A stretch of DNA of 45,956 bases from Chloroflexota bacterium (GCA_023381515.1 JAMCQI010000105.1:1-45956); one strand, 5' to 3'. Counted from the stretch's first letter, positions 24,208 to 33,371 are shown. Made by a program: numbers and translations. The notes: generated by a model from the sequence alone, not told the origin.

Positions 24208-26652
24208 GCTTATCTGCGGACATTGCTGCTTTGGAGTGAACGCGGCCCCCGGTAGTGCCCCGAGTTCCAGCCCGTCCACCCACACCGTCCCATATGTTTT
24301 CCACAGCCCCACTTTGACCAGCACGCGTCTCGTCGTCGGCAGCGTCGTGAGGTCCTTCCAAAAAGGCTGCCAGCCGTGCGTCTCGTCCATTGCCTTGGCC
24401 TCTGTGTCCCGACTCTGTCTCCACTCACCGTCATCCTCGTAGATCATCACCGTCGCATACCCGGTCCCGTAGATATTCACACTCTTAATCCAACCGAAAA
24501 GCTGGTACCGCGTATTGGGCAACACAGAGACAAAGTCCGAGACGGCGGTTGCTGTTCCATCCCCGGGCGGCTGGATTGTGATGCTCAGAGAGGCATCGCT
24601 CGCGAGTGTTACATTCCCATCGCTGGCGATCGTTCCCTTGCCCGTCAGTTCCACTTGATTGTGCAATTCATCGGCCGTGAAAGAGGTCCCGTGTGCGTGA
24701 GGGAGGAGCTGATTGACCCGATCGCGCGCAAGGTTTGAGAGGGTCGTGCCGCGGTCAAGCGCCATCAAGTACATCATGGTGGCCTCGCACCTGCGGCCGT
24801 CGGCGAGAAAGGAGTCACCCGCGACCAGTTTGCCATCCGCCTCGGACGCAGCAACGGTTGCATACGGAGCAACAACCCAGAAGGTAAACGTCACCCCTTC
24901 AACTAATGCGAAGAGAATGACAAGCACCAATCCAGCGACCCGTCGCTGCTCGACTGCTTGATCGGGGTGGAGCGCTTTCCAGACAATGCCGGTACACGCC
25001 ACAAACACCACGAAAAACGCGCAGAGGAAAAACGGGTTCAGCTGGAAGGCGCCGTTCGTTGGGCTAAGGTATCCAACAAGGGATTCAAAGACGCCGTGGC
25101 GAAGGAAATCAAGCTGGCCGGCGAGGGAAATGCCCGCGCCCGTGGTGTCCATATAGTCGCGGTCGCTACTCGTCACGCCGACGAATTGAACCAGAGCGCC
25201 GAGGACAGCGAGCGAGCCAAGCGTAGCGAGCCCGAGTTTATGAAGACCGTGCACGGGACCTGTACGGTCTGACTGAGCAGGAACGATTTCGCGGGTGTGG
25301 GAGGCCGTGCGAGGCTCGCTCGGAGGCTGTTCGCTCGAATCCGTGACGACCAGGGAAGCGCGCTCGGGATGAAAGGACGGATGGATCCATCGTTCAAGCA
25401 GAGCGCCGAGCGGGAGGATGAGCAGAGGGGTGATCTGGACCAAATAGCGAGGCCCCCACCAAGCGCCGCCGTTCCAATCGAAACGTGAGATGACGGAGAT
25501 CAGCTCGATGAGGATGAGGCCAAGAATGAGCCACGCCTCCATGGGGTTGCGACGGCGCCACCACAGCCACGCAACAACGCCGAGAAGAACGGGAGGAGAG
25601 TAGAGAAAGATGCTCTTTTCGGGTGAGAAGAGGATGCCCCATAATGCGGTCAGCGGCTGGCTTTGCGAGGCAATGTACCAGATCCATTCGAGGGGGTTTT
25701 GCTTAGTGCCCATTCCGGTGAAGGGAGTACCGAAGCGGACGAGGCTGTAAAGGCTCTGCAGTATGAGAAAGAGAATAAACGGCGAGAAGAAGAGGCCCAG
25801 AGCCTCGGTGAGCGGGCGCGCGGCGGCTCCGAGGACGGAGAGATTCCGCCGGTAGTCAGACCCGGCCGCAGAAGGGGACGCTCTCCAGGTGAGGAAAGGC
25901 GACCGCTCAGGGTCTCCCCTTCTAACAGGCTCTGGGCCGCCCCGACTTTGGGCATGCGAGGAAGGAAAAGCGGTGGGATGGGATTTGAGGCGAGTGTAGA
26001 CGGCGGCGGCGAGGTAGAGTGCGACAAAGGGGACGATCATCGCCTGGATGAATTTGGTGAAGGCGAGATAGCCGGAGGCGATGCCCGCTATCAGCGCCCA
26101 ACGTCCCCGGGCAGTTTGTGAAAAACGAAAGGCGGCGTAGACGGAGAGGAGAATGAACAGGGTCAAAAGTGGCTCGCGCGTATAGCTCTTGGTGTAGGGC
26201 CAGGCGACCGTGCAGAGGCCAAAGAGGAAGGTCAATAGGAGGGGAATCGGGTAGGCAAAGCCCAGAGTCGCCGCCGTCTCGTACAAGAGGACACAGGTGA
26301 GCGCGGTGACAATCGGATTGAGTAGGCCAACGAAGAGCATGGTAATCGAGTTGACGTCGGGCTGCGGGAAAAAAGTATACGCCAATTTCCCCAGAGCGTA
26401 GAGAGGCACCTCGAGGAGTGTCTGACCCATTTCGTAGACTGAATACGTGCGGCCGCCGACACCCGTTTCATTGCGCATGGCGGTCGGGCGGAACGAGACG
26501 TCGAGCCGCTCGACGATGCTCTGAGCGACGCGGTATTTTTCCATCTCGTCGCCATATTGAATCGTGCCGGACATGCCGAGGAGATAGATGGACAGGAAAA
26601 GGGTAAAAAAGATCGCGGGCAAGGGCACTCGCTTCCAGAACGAGAGCCGCAT
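24190..26652 (-). CDS. GT39-like membrane glycosyltransferase with C-terminal carbohydrate-binding-like domain
   Basis: An 820-residue protein. The first helix (LPAIFFTLFLSIYLLGMSG) is followed by IQYGDEMEKYRVAQSI, an acidic loop as in GT-C/PMT enzymes. About eleven helices extend to residue ~600. Residues ~640-820 are soluble and rich in beta structure (RYQLFGWIKSVNIYGTGY, RVLVKVGLWKTYGTVWVDGLEL, cited in parts), resembling a CBM-type jelly roll. Two hydrophilic stretches, about 223-276 and 429-475, break the membrane pattern and look like in-frame insertions. It is the last gene of a surface-polysaccharide operon, 2 bp after the sugar transferase. Confidence 0.85.
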   Translation of the reverse strand: MRLSFWKRVPLPAIFFTLFLSIYLLGMSGTIQYGDEMEKYRVAQSIVERLDVSFRPTAMRNETGVGGRTYSVYEMGQTLLEVPLYALGKLAYTFFPQPDVNSITMLFVGLLNPIVTALTCVLLYETAATLGFAYPIPLLLTFLFGLCTVAWPYTKSYTREPLLTLFILLSVYAAFRFSQTARGRWALIAGIASGYLAFTKFIQAMIVPFVALYLAAAVYTRLKSHPTAFPSSHAQSRGGPEPVRRGDPERSPFLTWRASPSAAGSDYRRNLSVLGAAARPLTEALGLFFSPFILFLILQSLYSLVRFGTPFTGMGTKQNPLEWIWYIASQSQPLTALWGILFSPEKSIFLYSPPVLLGVVAWLWWRRRNPMEAWLILGLILIELISVISRFDWNGGAWWGPRYLVQITPLLILPLGALLERWIHPSFHPERASLVVTDSSEQPPSEPRTASHTREIVPAQSDRTGPVHGLHKLGLATLGSLAVLGALVQFVGVTSSDRDYMDTTGAGISLAGQLDFLRHGVFESLVGYLSPTNGAFQLNPFFLCAFFVVFVACTGIVWKALHPDQAVEQRRVAGLVLVILFALVEGVTFTFWVVAPYATVAASEADGKLVAGDSFLADGRRCEATMMYLMALDRGTTLSNLARDRVNQLLPHAHGTSFTADELHNQVELTGKGTIASDGNVTLASDASLSITIQPPGDGTATAVSDFVSVLPNTRYQLFGWIKSVNIYGTGYATVMIYEDDGEWRQSRDTEAKAMDETHGWQPFWKDLTTLPTTRRVLVKVGLWKTYGTVWVDGLELGALPGAAFTPKQQCPQISKETGG
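25228..25368 (-). repeat. In-frame hydrophilic insertion 2 in the GT39-like gene
   Basis: Codes for about residues 429-475 (SLVVTDSSEQPPSEPRTASH and following), a polar, repeat-like segment in an extramembrane loop between hydrophobic helices. Its style differs from the surrounding protein. Origin from a dispersed repeat is inference. Confidence 0.4.
25825..25986 (-). repeat. In-frame hydrophilic insertion 1 in the GT39-like gene
   Basis: Codes for about residues 223-276 (AQSRGGPEPVRRGDPERSPF and following), an arginine/proline-rich stretch placed between two membrane helices. Such text often comes from dispersed intergenic repeats read in frame. The frame is kept open. Confidence 0.45.
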
Positions 26653-26654
26653 GA

Positions 26655-28367
26655 CTATCTGCCCCTCAGCATCAACATGTGGCCCATTGTGCGCAGGAGA
26701 ATGATGAGGTCGAGCCAGAGGGACTGGTGTTTGATATAGTAGAGGTCGTATTGGAGGCGGATGCGGGCATCCTCGATGCTGTCGATATAGTCATAGTTCA
26801 CGACCGCCCAACCTGCCATGCCGGGCTTGACCGAGTTGCGCAGGCGGTGAAAAGGAATGAGCTTGTCTAATTCCGCGAGATGCTCAGGGCGTTCGGGCCG
26901 CGGGCCGACGGCGCTCATGTCGCTTTTCAGAATATTGACGAGCTGGGGCATTTCGTCGAGGCGCATCTTGCGGAGGAGGCGGCCGACGCGGGTCACGCGC
27001 GAATCGTGCGCCTGGGCACGCAGAGCATGCCCATCCGGCTCGGCGTTCTGTATCATGGTGCGAAGCTTGATGAGATTAAAGCGCTTGCCCCCCTTGCCGA
27101 CCCGTTCGTGACGGTAGAAGATCGGTCCGGGCGAATCGAGACGGATGGCGAGAGCGATAAACGGGAGTAGAATGGCAAACAGCGCGAGACCGACGAGCGC
27201 GCCGACGATATCAAAGAGGCGTTTGGCCATCGGGTAGAATCCGCCCGCCTCGGCTGAATCAAGTGGAAGGGCAACGTTCCAATTGTCGCCAATGTGTTCG
27301 ATCGGAATCTGGCCCGCCAACTGCTCGTAGAGGACGGGCATGAGCGTAATCTGGACCCCCTGCTCCTTACAGTCGAGAATCCCCTGCATCAGGGCGGAAC
27401 TCGCGTTGTGGCTGACGGCCAGAATGACTTCGGAGACGCCGTTTTTTTTGACGAGGCGGACGAGGTCGTGGGAAGTACCGAGGACGGGGAGATTTCTGCC
27501 CGCATAGGTGGCAGGGTCTCCGCTTTGCTCCGAGATTTCTGATTTATGATTTTTGATTGGGGCTGGGCGAGCCGCGGGGGAGGGCGACCATCCCTCGACT
27601 GCCCCTTCACTTCGTTCAGGGGTCTGGCTCAGGACGGGCTCTGGGGCGCCTTCGGAAACCGGCACAGGCGCGGTGGTTTGGCCAAGTGTCGGAGCAACGA
27701 CAGGCGCGGTGGTTTGGACCGTTGCCGGAGCGACGACACCCTCGGGAGACGGAGAGTAGCCGTCGGGAAATAGGGATGCGCGGGGGCGACCGAGATTGCC
27801 GTCGATGGGAATCAGCGCCCCTTGTTTGGCAGGGTCGTCATCGACAAAGCCGACGATTTGATAGTGTGCCTTGGCGTAGCCGTTAATAGCCTGGGCAATC
27901 GTACGGCCAGCCCAGCCGCCACCCACAATAATCACCTTGCGGGCAAAAGAGGGACGTTGAATGAGGGCAACATATAGGACGCGCCAGAGTGCGATGAGAA
28001 TAAAGCTGGCCGCGCCTTGATAGCCGACGACCCCGCGGGGGAGAGAGCCGGGCGTCGCAAGAAAAAAGTAAATGGCGAAATAGGCGACGGTGATGAGGGC
28101 AATCGTGCGGAGGAGGGCGATAGCCGCCGCAGAGATATCGGTAATTTTTCTGGTATCGTAAAAGCCGTTGATAAAGGCGGAGAGGAGCCAGAAAGCAGAG
28201 AGGAAAAAGAACCAGCCAGACTGGTCCAACAAATAGGCGCGATCGAACGGCCAGCCGGCGCGCGCGGCCATAATCCAGAGCGCGAGCAGCGTCGTCGCGT
28301 TGACGAAGACCAAGTCGACGACGATGAGAAGCGTCCTGCGTTCTTCGAGCCGTAGCGAAAGAGGCAT
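26655..28367 (-). CDS. Polyprenyl-phosphate sugar phosphotransferase (exopolysaccharide initiating enzyme)
   Basis: A 570-residue WbaP/CpsE-type enzyme that starts glycan synthesis by moving a sugar-1-phosphate to undecaprenyl phosphate. Four N-terminal helices (residues 12-135) precede a Rossmann-like domain (VIIVGGGWAGRTIA, then VGFVDDDPAKQG). A final helix leads to the catalytic domain: KRLFDIVGALVGL, LDSPGPIFYRHERVG, LIKLRTM, LDEMPQLVNILKSDMSAVGPRP. About 95 residues (193-287) with tandem repeats are inserted in the Rossmann domain before LPVLGTSHDL. It lies 2 bp from both neighbours in an operon with GT2 and GT39-like genes. Confidence 0.92.
   Translation of the reverse strand: MPLSLRLEERRTLLIVVDLVFVNATTLLALWIMAARAGWPFDRAYLLDQSGWFFFLSAFWLLSAFINGFYDTRKITDISAAAIALLRTIALITVAYFAIYFFLATPGSLPRGVVGYQGAASFILIALWRVLYVALIQRPSFARKVIIVGGGWAGRTIAQAINGYAKAHYQIVGFVDDDPAKQGALIPIDGNLGRPRASLFPDGYSPSPEGVVAPATVQTTAPVVAPTLGQTTAPVPVSEGAPEPVLSQTPERSEGAVEGWSPSPAARPAPIKNHKSEISEQSGDPATYAGRNLPVLGTSHDLVRLVKKNGVSEVILAVSHNASSALMQGILDCKEQGVQITLMPVLYEQLAGQIPIEHIGDNWNVALPLDSAEAGGFYPMAKRLFDIVGALVGLALFAILLPFIALAIRLDSPGPIFYRHERVGKGGKRFNLIKLRTMIQNAEPDGHALRAQAHDSRVTRVGRLLRKMRLDEMPQLVNILKSDMSAVGPRPERPEHLAELDKLIPFHRLRNSVKPGMAGWAVVNYDYIDSIEDARIRLQYDLYYIKHQSLWLDLIILLRTMGHMLMLRGR
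27507..27791 (-). repeat. Repeat-rich in-frame insertion in the sugar phosphotransferase gene
   Basis: Encodes residues ~193-287. It contains two tandem 36-bp copies (27665-27700 and 27701-27736), a segment reading PVLSQTPERSEGAVEGW that resembles widespread dispersed repeats, and a 7-bp-period block (27534-27558, GATTTCT GATTTAT GATTTTT). Homologues pass directly from the FVDDDP turn to LPVLGTS. Confidence 0.7.
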
Positions 28368-28369
28368 GG

Positions 28370-29263
28370 TCAGGGCTTGCGGCTGCCGGCGAATTTTTCC
28401 TTGCGAAACAGGTTGACCAGGAGCGCGCTCGACAGTTTCAAGAGCATCGCGCCGTAGTAGACCCAGTTAAAGAGAAAGAAATACCTGGAGGCGAGATTCT
28501 TGCGATAGTAGAGCAAATAGGACTTGTGCCATTCCACAATCGAGCGAAAGGGATCGACGCGCGAGCCGCCGTGACTCGCGAAATGGACAATCTGGGCATC
28601 GGGATGATAATAAATGCGCCAGCCCGCATGGTTCGCCCTAAAGCAATAGTCCGTATCTTCCTGATAGGCAAAGAAGCGTTCGTCGAGCAGGCCAATCTGA
28701 TCCATAAGGGTGCGGCGAACGAGCATGCACGAGCCCGAGACGCTGTCCACCGCCATCGTCGCGTTCGCGTCGGCGTACGTGACGAGGTAGCGGGCAAAGA
28801 GTCGGCTCTTGGGAAAGAGCGCGGCGAGACCGGAAAAATAGCAGAACAGGTCCCACGGAGTGGCGTAACTGCGCCGGCACTGTTTCTGCATGCTCCCGTC
28901 TCGGTTGAGCACCTTGGGACCGCAAATGCCCGCGTCCGGATGCGTTTCCATAAATGCGACGAGAAGGTCGATCGCCTGCGGCAAGACTATTGTATCATTA
29001 TTCAGCAAGAGAGCATATTTCCCGGAACTGACGCGAAGGGCCTGATTGGAAGGACGCCCAAAGCCCGCGTTGTGATCATTTTGAATCAATCGCACGAAGG
29101 GAAAGTCGCGCCGGAGCATCTCCACGGTGCCATCTTTCGAGGCATTATCCACGACGATGATTTCGTAGGGCGCGCGCGTGTTCACGCAAATGGATTGGAG
29201 ACAATCCTTGAGCAGGTCGCGCGCTCGACAGGTGACGATGCAGATGGAAACGGTGGGAATCAT
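28370..29263 (-). CDS. Glycosyltransferase family 2 protein, rhamnosyltransferase-like
   Basis: A 297-residue WbbL-like enzyme. The donor site is VSICIVTCRARDLLKDCL then EIIVVDNASKDGT. The metal motif is LLNNDT. The acceptor side has SVSGSCMLVRR, FFAYQEDTDYCFRANHAGW and a C-terminal hydrophobic helix (FFLFNWVYYGAMLLK). It probably adds a deoxysugar or similar unit to a polyprenyl-linked glycan. ATG at 29263 is preferred to the TTG at 29275. It is the first gene of the operon with the sugar phosphotransferase (2-bp gap). Confidence 0.9.
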   Translation of the reverse strand: MIPTVSICIVTCRARDLLKDCLQSICVNTRAPYEIIVVDNASKDGTVEMLRRDFPFVRLIQNDHNAGFGRPSNQALRVSSGKYALLLNNDTIVLPQAIDLLVAFMETHPDAGICGPKVLNRDGSMQKQCRRSYATPWDLFCYFSGLAALFPKSRLFARYLVTYADANATMAVDSVSGSCMLVRRTLMDQIGLLDERFFAYQEDTDYCFRANHAGWRIYYHPDAQIVHFASHGGSRVDPFRSIVEWHKSYLLYYRKNLASRYFFLFNWVYYGAMLLKLSSALLVNLFRKEKFAGSRKP

Positions 29264-29278
29264 TACAGATTCCAAATT

Positions 29279-29412
29279 ACCCCTGACCCTGCCCTCTCCC
29301 CGAAGGGGAGAGCGAGTTGGGGGAATCGGGGGACGGGGCGGCTACGCCGCCCCGTCCCCCGGGCCCCTTGTATTCCCCTCCCCGCTCTGCGGGCAGGCGC
29401 CGGGGGTGGGGC
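29279..29412. repeat. Nested GC-rich stem-loops (pyrimidine-rich intergenic repeat)
   Basis: After a CCCTGACCCTGCC lead come two hairpins. One is CTCTCCCC-GAA-GGGGAGAG (29294-29312). The other has a 15-bp perfect stem with a 3-nt loop (29328-29360, arm GGGGGACGGGGCGGC). A further C/G-rich stretch runs to about 29412. It fills the gap between the secreted protein gene and the GT2 gene. Related CCCTCACCC... stem-loops lie at 33292 and 37612. Confidence 0.65.
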
Positions 29413-29505
29413 AGTGCTGACAAGAGCAATTGGAAGGACATATTGGGCGAGCCAAGGACTTGCGGGACAGTGACAGACGAACAATTGACAATTGTGGCGG
29501 GCGAC

Positions 29506-31614
29506 TTATCTGAATATAAGCGGAAAGTAGAAAAGACTGCCGACGTAGAGGTTGACCGGGAGGCTCTGCGAGGCGCCCGTGAGGGGCTGGCGGTCGGCGC
29601 GGACGCCGGTCAGCGCGATGGAACCCAACGAATACGTGCCGGTCATGTAGCTTGTCGGAGCAACGGTGCCGCCCAAGGTTGCACTGGGAGCCAGCGTGCC
29701 CATGTTCGTCGTACTGAGAGTGACACTCACGGGCGCTGTGGCGGTCCAATTGATGGCGGTCGCCGTTCCCCCGTTCCACAAGTTGAGTGTAAAGGGCGAG
29801 CTCGCGGAACTGCCCGGGGTGCGCTGGACGGTGACAGAGGAAGGCATCGCGATGAGGGCGGTTGGGTCGTCGCGGCGTCTGCCGAAAACGAGATAGCGAG
29901 GACGCGAGTTGACATCTCCGCCACCGCCGGAAAGAGTGTAGCCGGAGCCGATCCAGGTGTTGGCCGAGAACGAACTGGCTAGGTTCTGGTGCGCGCTCAG
30001 AAAATCGCCCCATGTGTCCACTCCCGGATAGGGCGGATTGGTGCTCGCAATGATCGTGTAGGACTCGAAAGCCGCGGTGGGAGCGGTCACCGAATAGGGT
30101 GGGGAGGACAGATCGTCCCAGATAAAAGCCGCCAAAGTCGGATAGACGGTGCCGCCACCGTAAAAGACAGGGCCGGCGACATGACCGCGTCCGTTCAGAC
30201 CCGCGGCTGCATACTCGAACGCATAGCTCGGGTTGTACATGATCGGTTCGCCGGCGAACGTCATGTTGCTCGCGTTTATCAGAACCGATTGAACATAGGG
30301 GTAGGCAAAGGTGCCAAAGCCACCGGACCCTTTGGGCGCGTCCCAGAGAAAGCCGATCATGCCGTTCGAAATCCAGCCGCTCAGGATACGGTCGTCGGAG
30401 CGCTTACAGAAATCTCCCCCACCGGTGATGGGACAGGAGTAATTGGTAGGGACCGCGTCCGGATAGGCCGTGTGTGAGATATCCCACATGGCATCCGGCG
30501 CCCCGGCGCTCTCCGACCAGCGATAGATGTGAACCGTGCTCGTGGTCACGTGAGTGGCAAAGTACATCGCGTTCGTGGCGCCCTGAGTGAACGTGGCATT
30601 AAAGTAATCATTCGGGGGCACATTGGGAAGCGGGAAAACCGGATATTTGGCGGTCGTGTGAGTTGCGAGGGCGTCGAGCGGCAGGCGGAAGACGACCGTC
30701 TGGTCGAACGCTGCCCTAGTATTGAAAAGGTTTGTCGAGAGGTAGAGATCATTATCGCTCAAACCCAGGGAAGGATAGTCGAACCAATCGGCGGCAGGCA
30801 GATTCTGCTGAGCGGGGACTAGGTCGTACGAATAAAACGTGAGACCGGCGAGGGCCTGCTGACCGCGCGCGACGAGCAGACGGAGAACATTCGGATAATA
30901 GTTGCCGCCGCTCGAATTCATCGAGAGCAGCACCCAGATGAAAAGATTGCGATGCGGATCGTACACGACGGACTGGTCGCAGCAAAAGACCCCGTAGGAT
31001 GGGTTCGGTGGAAGGAGGGTCTGAGGGTTCACATAGGTGAAGGTCGAACCTCCATCTGAGGAAACGGCTGCGTACCAGTTGTAGGTCTCAAGAACGTACA
31101 TCCCACTATTGACAGCACTGGGCTCGGCGACAACGCCGGCACTGCACGCGGCGGCACCGGCGCAGACGTCTGTATCTTCAAAGACAGCAAAATCACTCGA
31201 GAGGTTCGCAGTGGGCAGCGGCTGAGGCGTTGTGGGTGGGGGAAGAGAGACCTCCGCCCTGGGGGCTCGGGTGGCGCCGGGTGTGCTCGGACCTGTCCGG
31301 TGCGTTAAATCTCTGAGGACGCTGAGACGATTGACCTGGTCCAAAGAGAGCTTGGGAGGATGAGCGAGTCGCTCGGCTTGGATGAGCTTGGGCTCGGGCA
31401 GCATTGCCGTGGATACCACATCCCCAGATTGCGCCCGCACGGGCGCGGGCGGACGGGAGAGAACGACGAGAAGAACGAGCAGAGCGACTGTGATCGCAGA
31501 GAATTTCAGCAAGAAACGAACTCGTTCAGAGCTAATAGCGGATCCTTTCTTCCGGCTGGTCGTCTGATCGGCCCGCCGCCTTGCGTAACCGACTGGCAGT
31601 ATAGCATGATTCAA
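29506..31614 (-). CDS. Large secreted protein with C-terminal LPL-like tail, function unknown
   Basis: Up to 702 residues. A membrane-spanning signal (FLLKFSAITVALLVLLVVL then APVRAQS) is followed by an extracellular region rich in aromatic and small residues with beta-propeller-like strands (for example DFAVFEDTDVC, YGVFCCDQSVVYDPHRNLF). Near the end comes an Ig-like stretch (VTVQRTPGSSASSPFTLNLW). The protein ends SLFYFPLIFR, matching the tail of the ELWxxDGT protein at 37737 (LFLPLIVR). The ATG at 31614 overlaps a likely -10 box (31598-31603), so translation may begin further in. No enzymatic motif was recognised. Confidence 0.75.
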   Translation of the reverse strand: MNHAILPVGYARRRADQTTSRKKGSAISSERVRFLLKFSAITVALLVLLVVLSRPPAPVRAQSGDVVSTAMLPEPKLIQAERLAHPPKLSLDQVNRLSVLRDLTHRTGPSTPGATRAPRAEVSLPPPTTPQPLPTANLSSDFAVFEDTDVCAGAAACSAGVVAEPSAVNSGMYVLETYNWYAAVSSDGGSTFTYVNPQTLLPPNPSYGVFCCDQSVVYDPHRNLFIWVLLSMNSSGGNYYPNVLRLLVARGQQALAGLTFYSYDLVPAQQNLPAADWFDYPSLGLSDNDLYLSTNLFNTRAAFDQTVVFRLPLDALATHTTAKYPVFPLPNVPPNDYFNATFTQGATNAMYFATHVTTSTVHIYRWSESAGAPDAMWDISHTAYPDAVPTNYSCPITGGGDFCKRSDDRILSGWISNGMIGFLWDAPKGSGGFGTFAYPYVQSVLINASNMTFAGEPIMYNPSYAFEYAAAGLNGRGHVAGPVFYGGGTVYPTLAAFIWDDLSSPPYSVTAPTAAFESYTIIASTNPPYPGVDTWGDFLSAHQNLASSFSANTWIGSGYTLSGGGGDVNSRPRYLVFGRRRDDPTALIAMPSSVTVQRTPGSSASSPFTLNLWNGGTATAINWTATAPVSVTLSTTNMGTLAPSATLGGTVAPTSYMTGTYSLGSIALTGVRADRQPLTGASQSLPVNLYVGSLFYFPLIFR

Positions 31615-31627
31615 TCACAAATGACAA
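31598..31627 (-). promoter_or_regulatory. Promoter for the secreted protein gene
   Basis: On the minus strand TTGTCA (31627-31622), an 18-bp spacer, and TGC-TATACT (-10 at 31603-31598). The -35 lies in a 7-bp-period block (31616-31638, CACAAAT GACAAAT CACGAAT). Confidence 0.45.
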
Positions 31628-31703
31628 ATCACGAATGAAAGTAACTGAAACCGGCGGGGTCCGTTTGACGTGATAATGAGTAGATGCATGGAGACAACAT
31701 CAG

Positions 31704-33281
31704 ATGACAAAGTGGCATTGGCAAAGTAGACCCGTGAGGGTTGAGAGACCTCGAAGTTCATCGTCAGATTTGCTCAATAAACTTGCATCGAGAACGCGGC
31801 CTTACCTGACGTGGATTACGGCCGCGGTGCTCGTCGTTTGGGCCGTCGGGTGCAGTCCGGCGCCCACTCCTTCGGCAGCGCCGCCGCCAGTCAGTGCGCC
31901 CTCCGCGACGGAGGCCGTCTCTTCCGTAACGGTGGTGGCACCATCGTCCACAGCGCCGACGGCGATCGCGTCTACGTCCGTTCCCGCGACGGCGACAGTC
32001 GCCAGACCGACCAAGGCAGCGGCGACGAGAACGGCGACAAATCCAGGCGATTGGACGATGTACCATTACGATAACGCCCGGACGGGTTACGTACCCGATG
32101 TGCCCGACCCAACGCACCTGGCAGTGGCATGGAAGACTCCCTTGGACGGCTCCGTCTATGCCGAGCCGTTGGTCGTCGGCGGGCATGTGATCGTCGCGAC
32201 CGAGGGAGACTCGGTGTACTCGCTGGACGCGCAGACGGGCAAGATTGTTTGGCAGACGAAGCTGGGGCAACCGGCGACGCGTGCAGAGCTTCCGTGCGGG
32301 GATATCAGCCCTCTCGGCATTACGGGCACGCCGGTCTACGACCCAGCCACAGGGCTCGTCTTCCTCGTCGCCGAGGTGACTGGGCCGGCGCACATTCTGG
32401 TGGGGATCGACGCGGCGACGGGCCAGGTACGAGTGGAACGGTCGGCGGACTTACCAGGAATGGAACCCGCTTCGCACCAACAGCGTGCGGCGCTCGCGCT
32501 CGGGGAGGGCATGGTATACGCCGCGTATGGGGGCTTGTACGGCGACTGCGGCAATTATCACGGCACGGTGATCGGTTCGCGAACGGATGGAAGCGGGCCG
32601 TTCCTCGCGTATCGGGTGCCGACGCAGCGTGAAGGCGGAATCTGGGCACCGCCGGGGCCCGTTATCGACAGTGCGGGAAACCTCTTTGTCTCGGTCGGGA
32701 ACGGCTCTGCAGTCACCGGCACTTGGGACCACAGCGACTCAGTGCTGCGTCTCTCGCCAACGCTTCAGCTTGAGGATGGTTTTGCACCGGACCAATGGCC
32801 GCGGGACAATGCGACAGATGCAGACCTCGGCTCGCTCGGTCCCGTCCTGCTCCCCGGAGGATATGTTTTTATCATGGGCAAAGCCGGCATTGGGTATGTG
32901 CTGCATGCAAACGCGCTGGGAGGCGTGGGCGGACAAGTGACCTCAAGCGCGGTGTGCCATGCGTATGGCGGCGCGGCGGTCGTCGGTTCGACCGTGTTCG
33001 TGCCGTGCACCGAGGGCATGCAGCAGCTTCAGGTCGGGGCGAATGGGAGCGTGACAGTGGGATGGCGGGCCCCAGGAATTCCAGGGTCCCCGGTGGTTGG
33101 CGGGCACACTGTCTACGTCTTGGACCGGAGCGGTACGCTGTACGCGCTGGATGCGGCGAGCGGGCAAGCGCGCGCCAAGGTGAGCGTGGGCGAGGTCACG
33201 CGGTTTGCGACGCCGACGTTGTCGGAGGGACACGTGTTCATCGGGACGACGACAGGAGTCGTCGCAGTGAATGGCAGCTAA
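31704..33281 (+). CDS. PQQ-type beta-propeller lipoprotein
   Basis: A 525-residue predicted lipoprotein. A hydrophobic segment ending VVWAVGC supplies the lipobox (Cys ~50). It is followed by a Ser/Thr/Pro/Ala-rich linker (~51-112). The rest is a beta propeller of PQQ-like blades, for example VYSLDAQTGKIVWQT, LVGIDAATGQVRVE and LYALDAASGQARAKV. Known PQQ-binding catalytic residues are not evident, so it is more likely a structural or binding propeller (BamB-like shape) than a dehydrogenase. ATG 31704 has GGAG 12 nt upstream. A TTG near 31769 would give a more normal signal peptide. Confidence 0.85.
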   Translation: MTKWHWQSRPVRVERPRSSSSDLLNKLASRTRPYLTWITAAVLVVWAVGCSPAPTPSAAPPPVSAPSATEAVSSVTVVAPSSTAPTAIASTSVPATATVARPTKAAATRTATNPGDWTMYHYDNARTGYVPDVPDPTHLAVAWKTPLDGSVYAEPLVVGGHVIVATEGDSVYSLDAQTGKIVWQTKLGQPATRAELPCGDISPLGITGTPVYDPATGLVFLVAEVTGPAHILVGIDAATGQVRVERSADLPGMEPASHQQRAALALGEGMVYAAYGGLYGDCGNYHGTVIGSRTDGSGPFLAYRVPTQREGGIWAPPGPVIDSAGNLFVSVGNGSAVTGTWDHSDSVLRLSPTLQLEDGFAPDQWPRDNATDADLGSLGPVLLPGGYVFIMGKAGIGYVLHANALGGVGGQVTSSAVCHAYGGAAVVGSTVFVPCTEGMQQLQVGANGSVTVGWRAPGIPGSPVVGGHTVYVLDRSGTLYALDAASGQARAKVSVGEVTRFATPTLSEGHVFIGTTTGVVAVNGS

Positions 33282-33291
33282 AGGGCGGCCC

Positions 33292-33343
33292 CCCTCACCC
33301 TACCCTCTCCCCCATCGAGAAAAGACCTCGATGAGGGAGAAGG
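33292..33343. repeat. CCCTCACCC-type stem-loop repeat between convergent genes
   Basis: CCCTCACCCTACCCTCTCCC leads into an imperfect hairpin with arms ending ATCGAG/CTCGAT and an AAAAGAC loop. It lies between the ends of the propeller and MFS genes and may also terminate transcription. Confidence 0.6.
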
Positions 33344-33371
33344 GCTGGAAACCAAATGATGGAGATGTTTA

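Noticed and set aside
31614..31614. ATG at 31614 as a certain start of the secreted protein
   Set aside because: It overlaps a plausible -10 box, so I keep the coordinate only as the outer limit of the gene.
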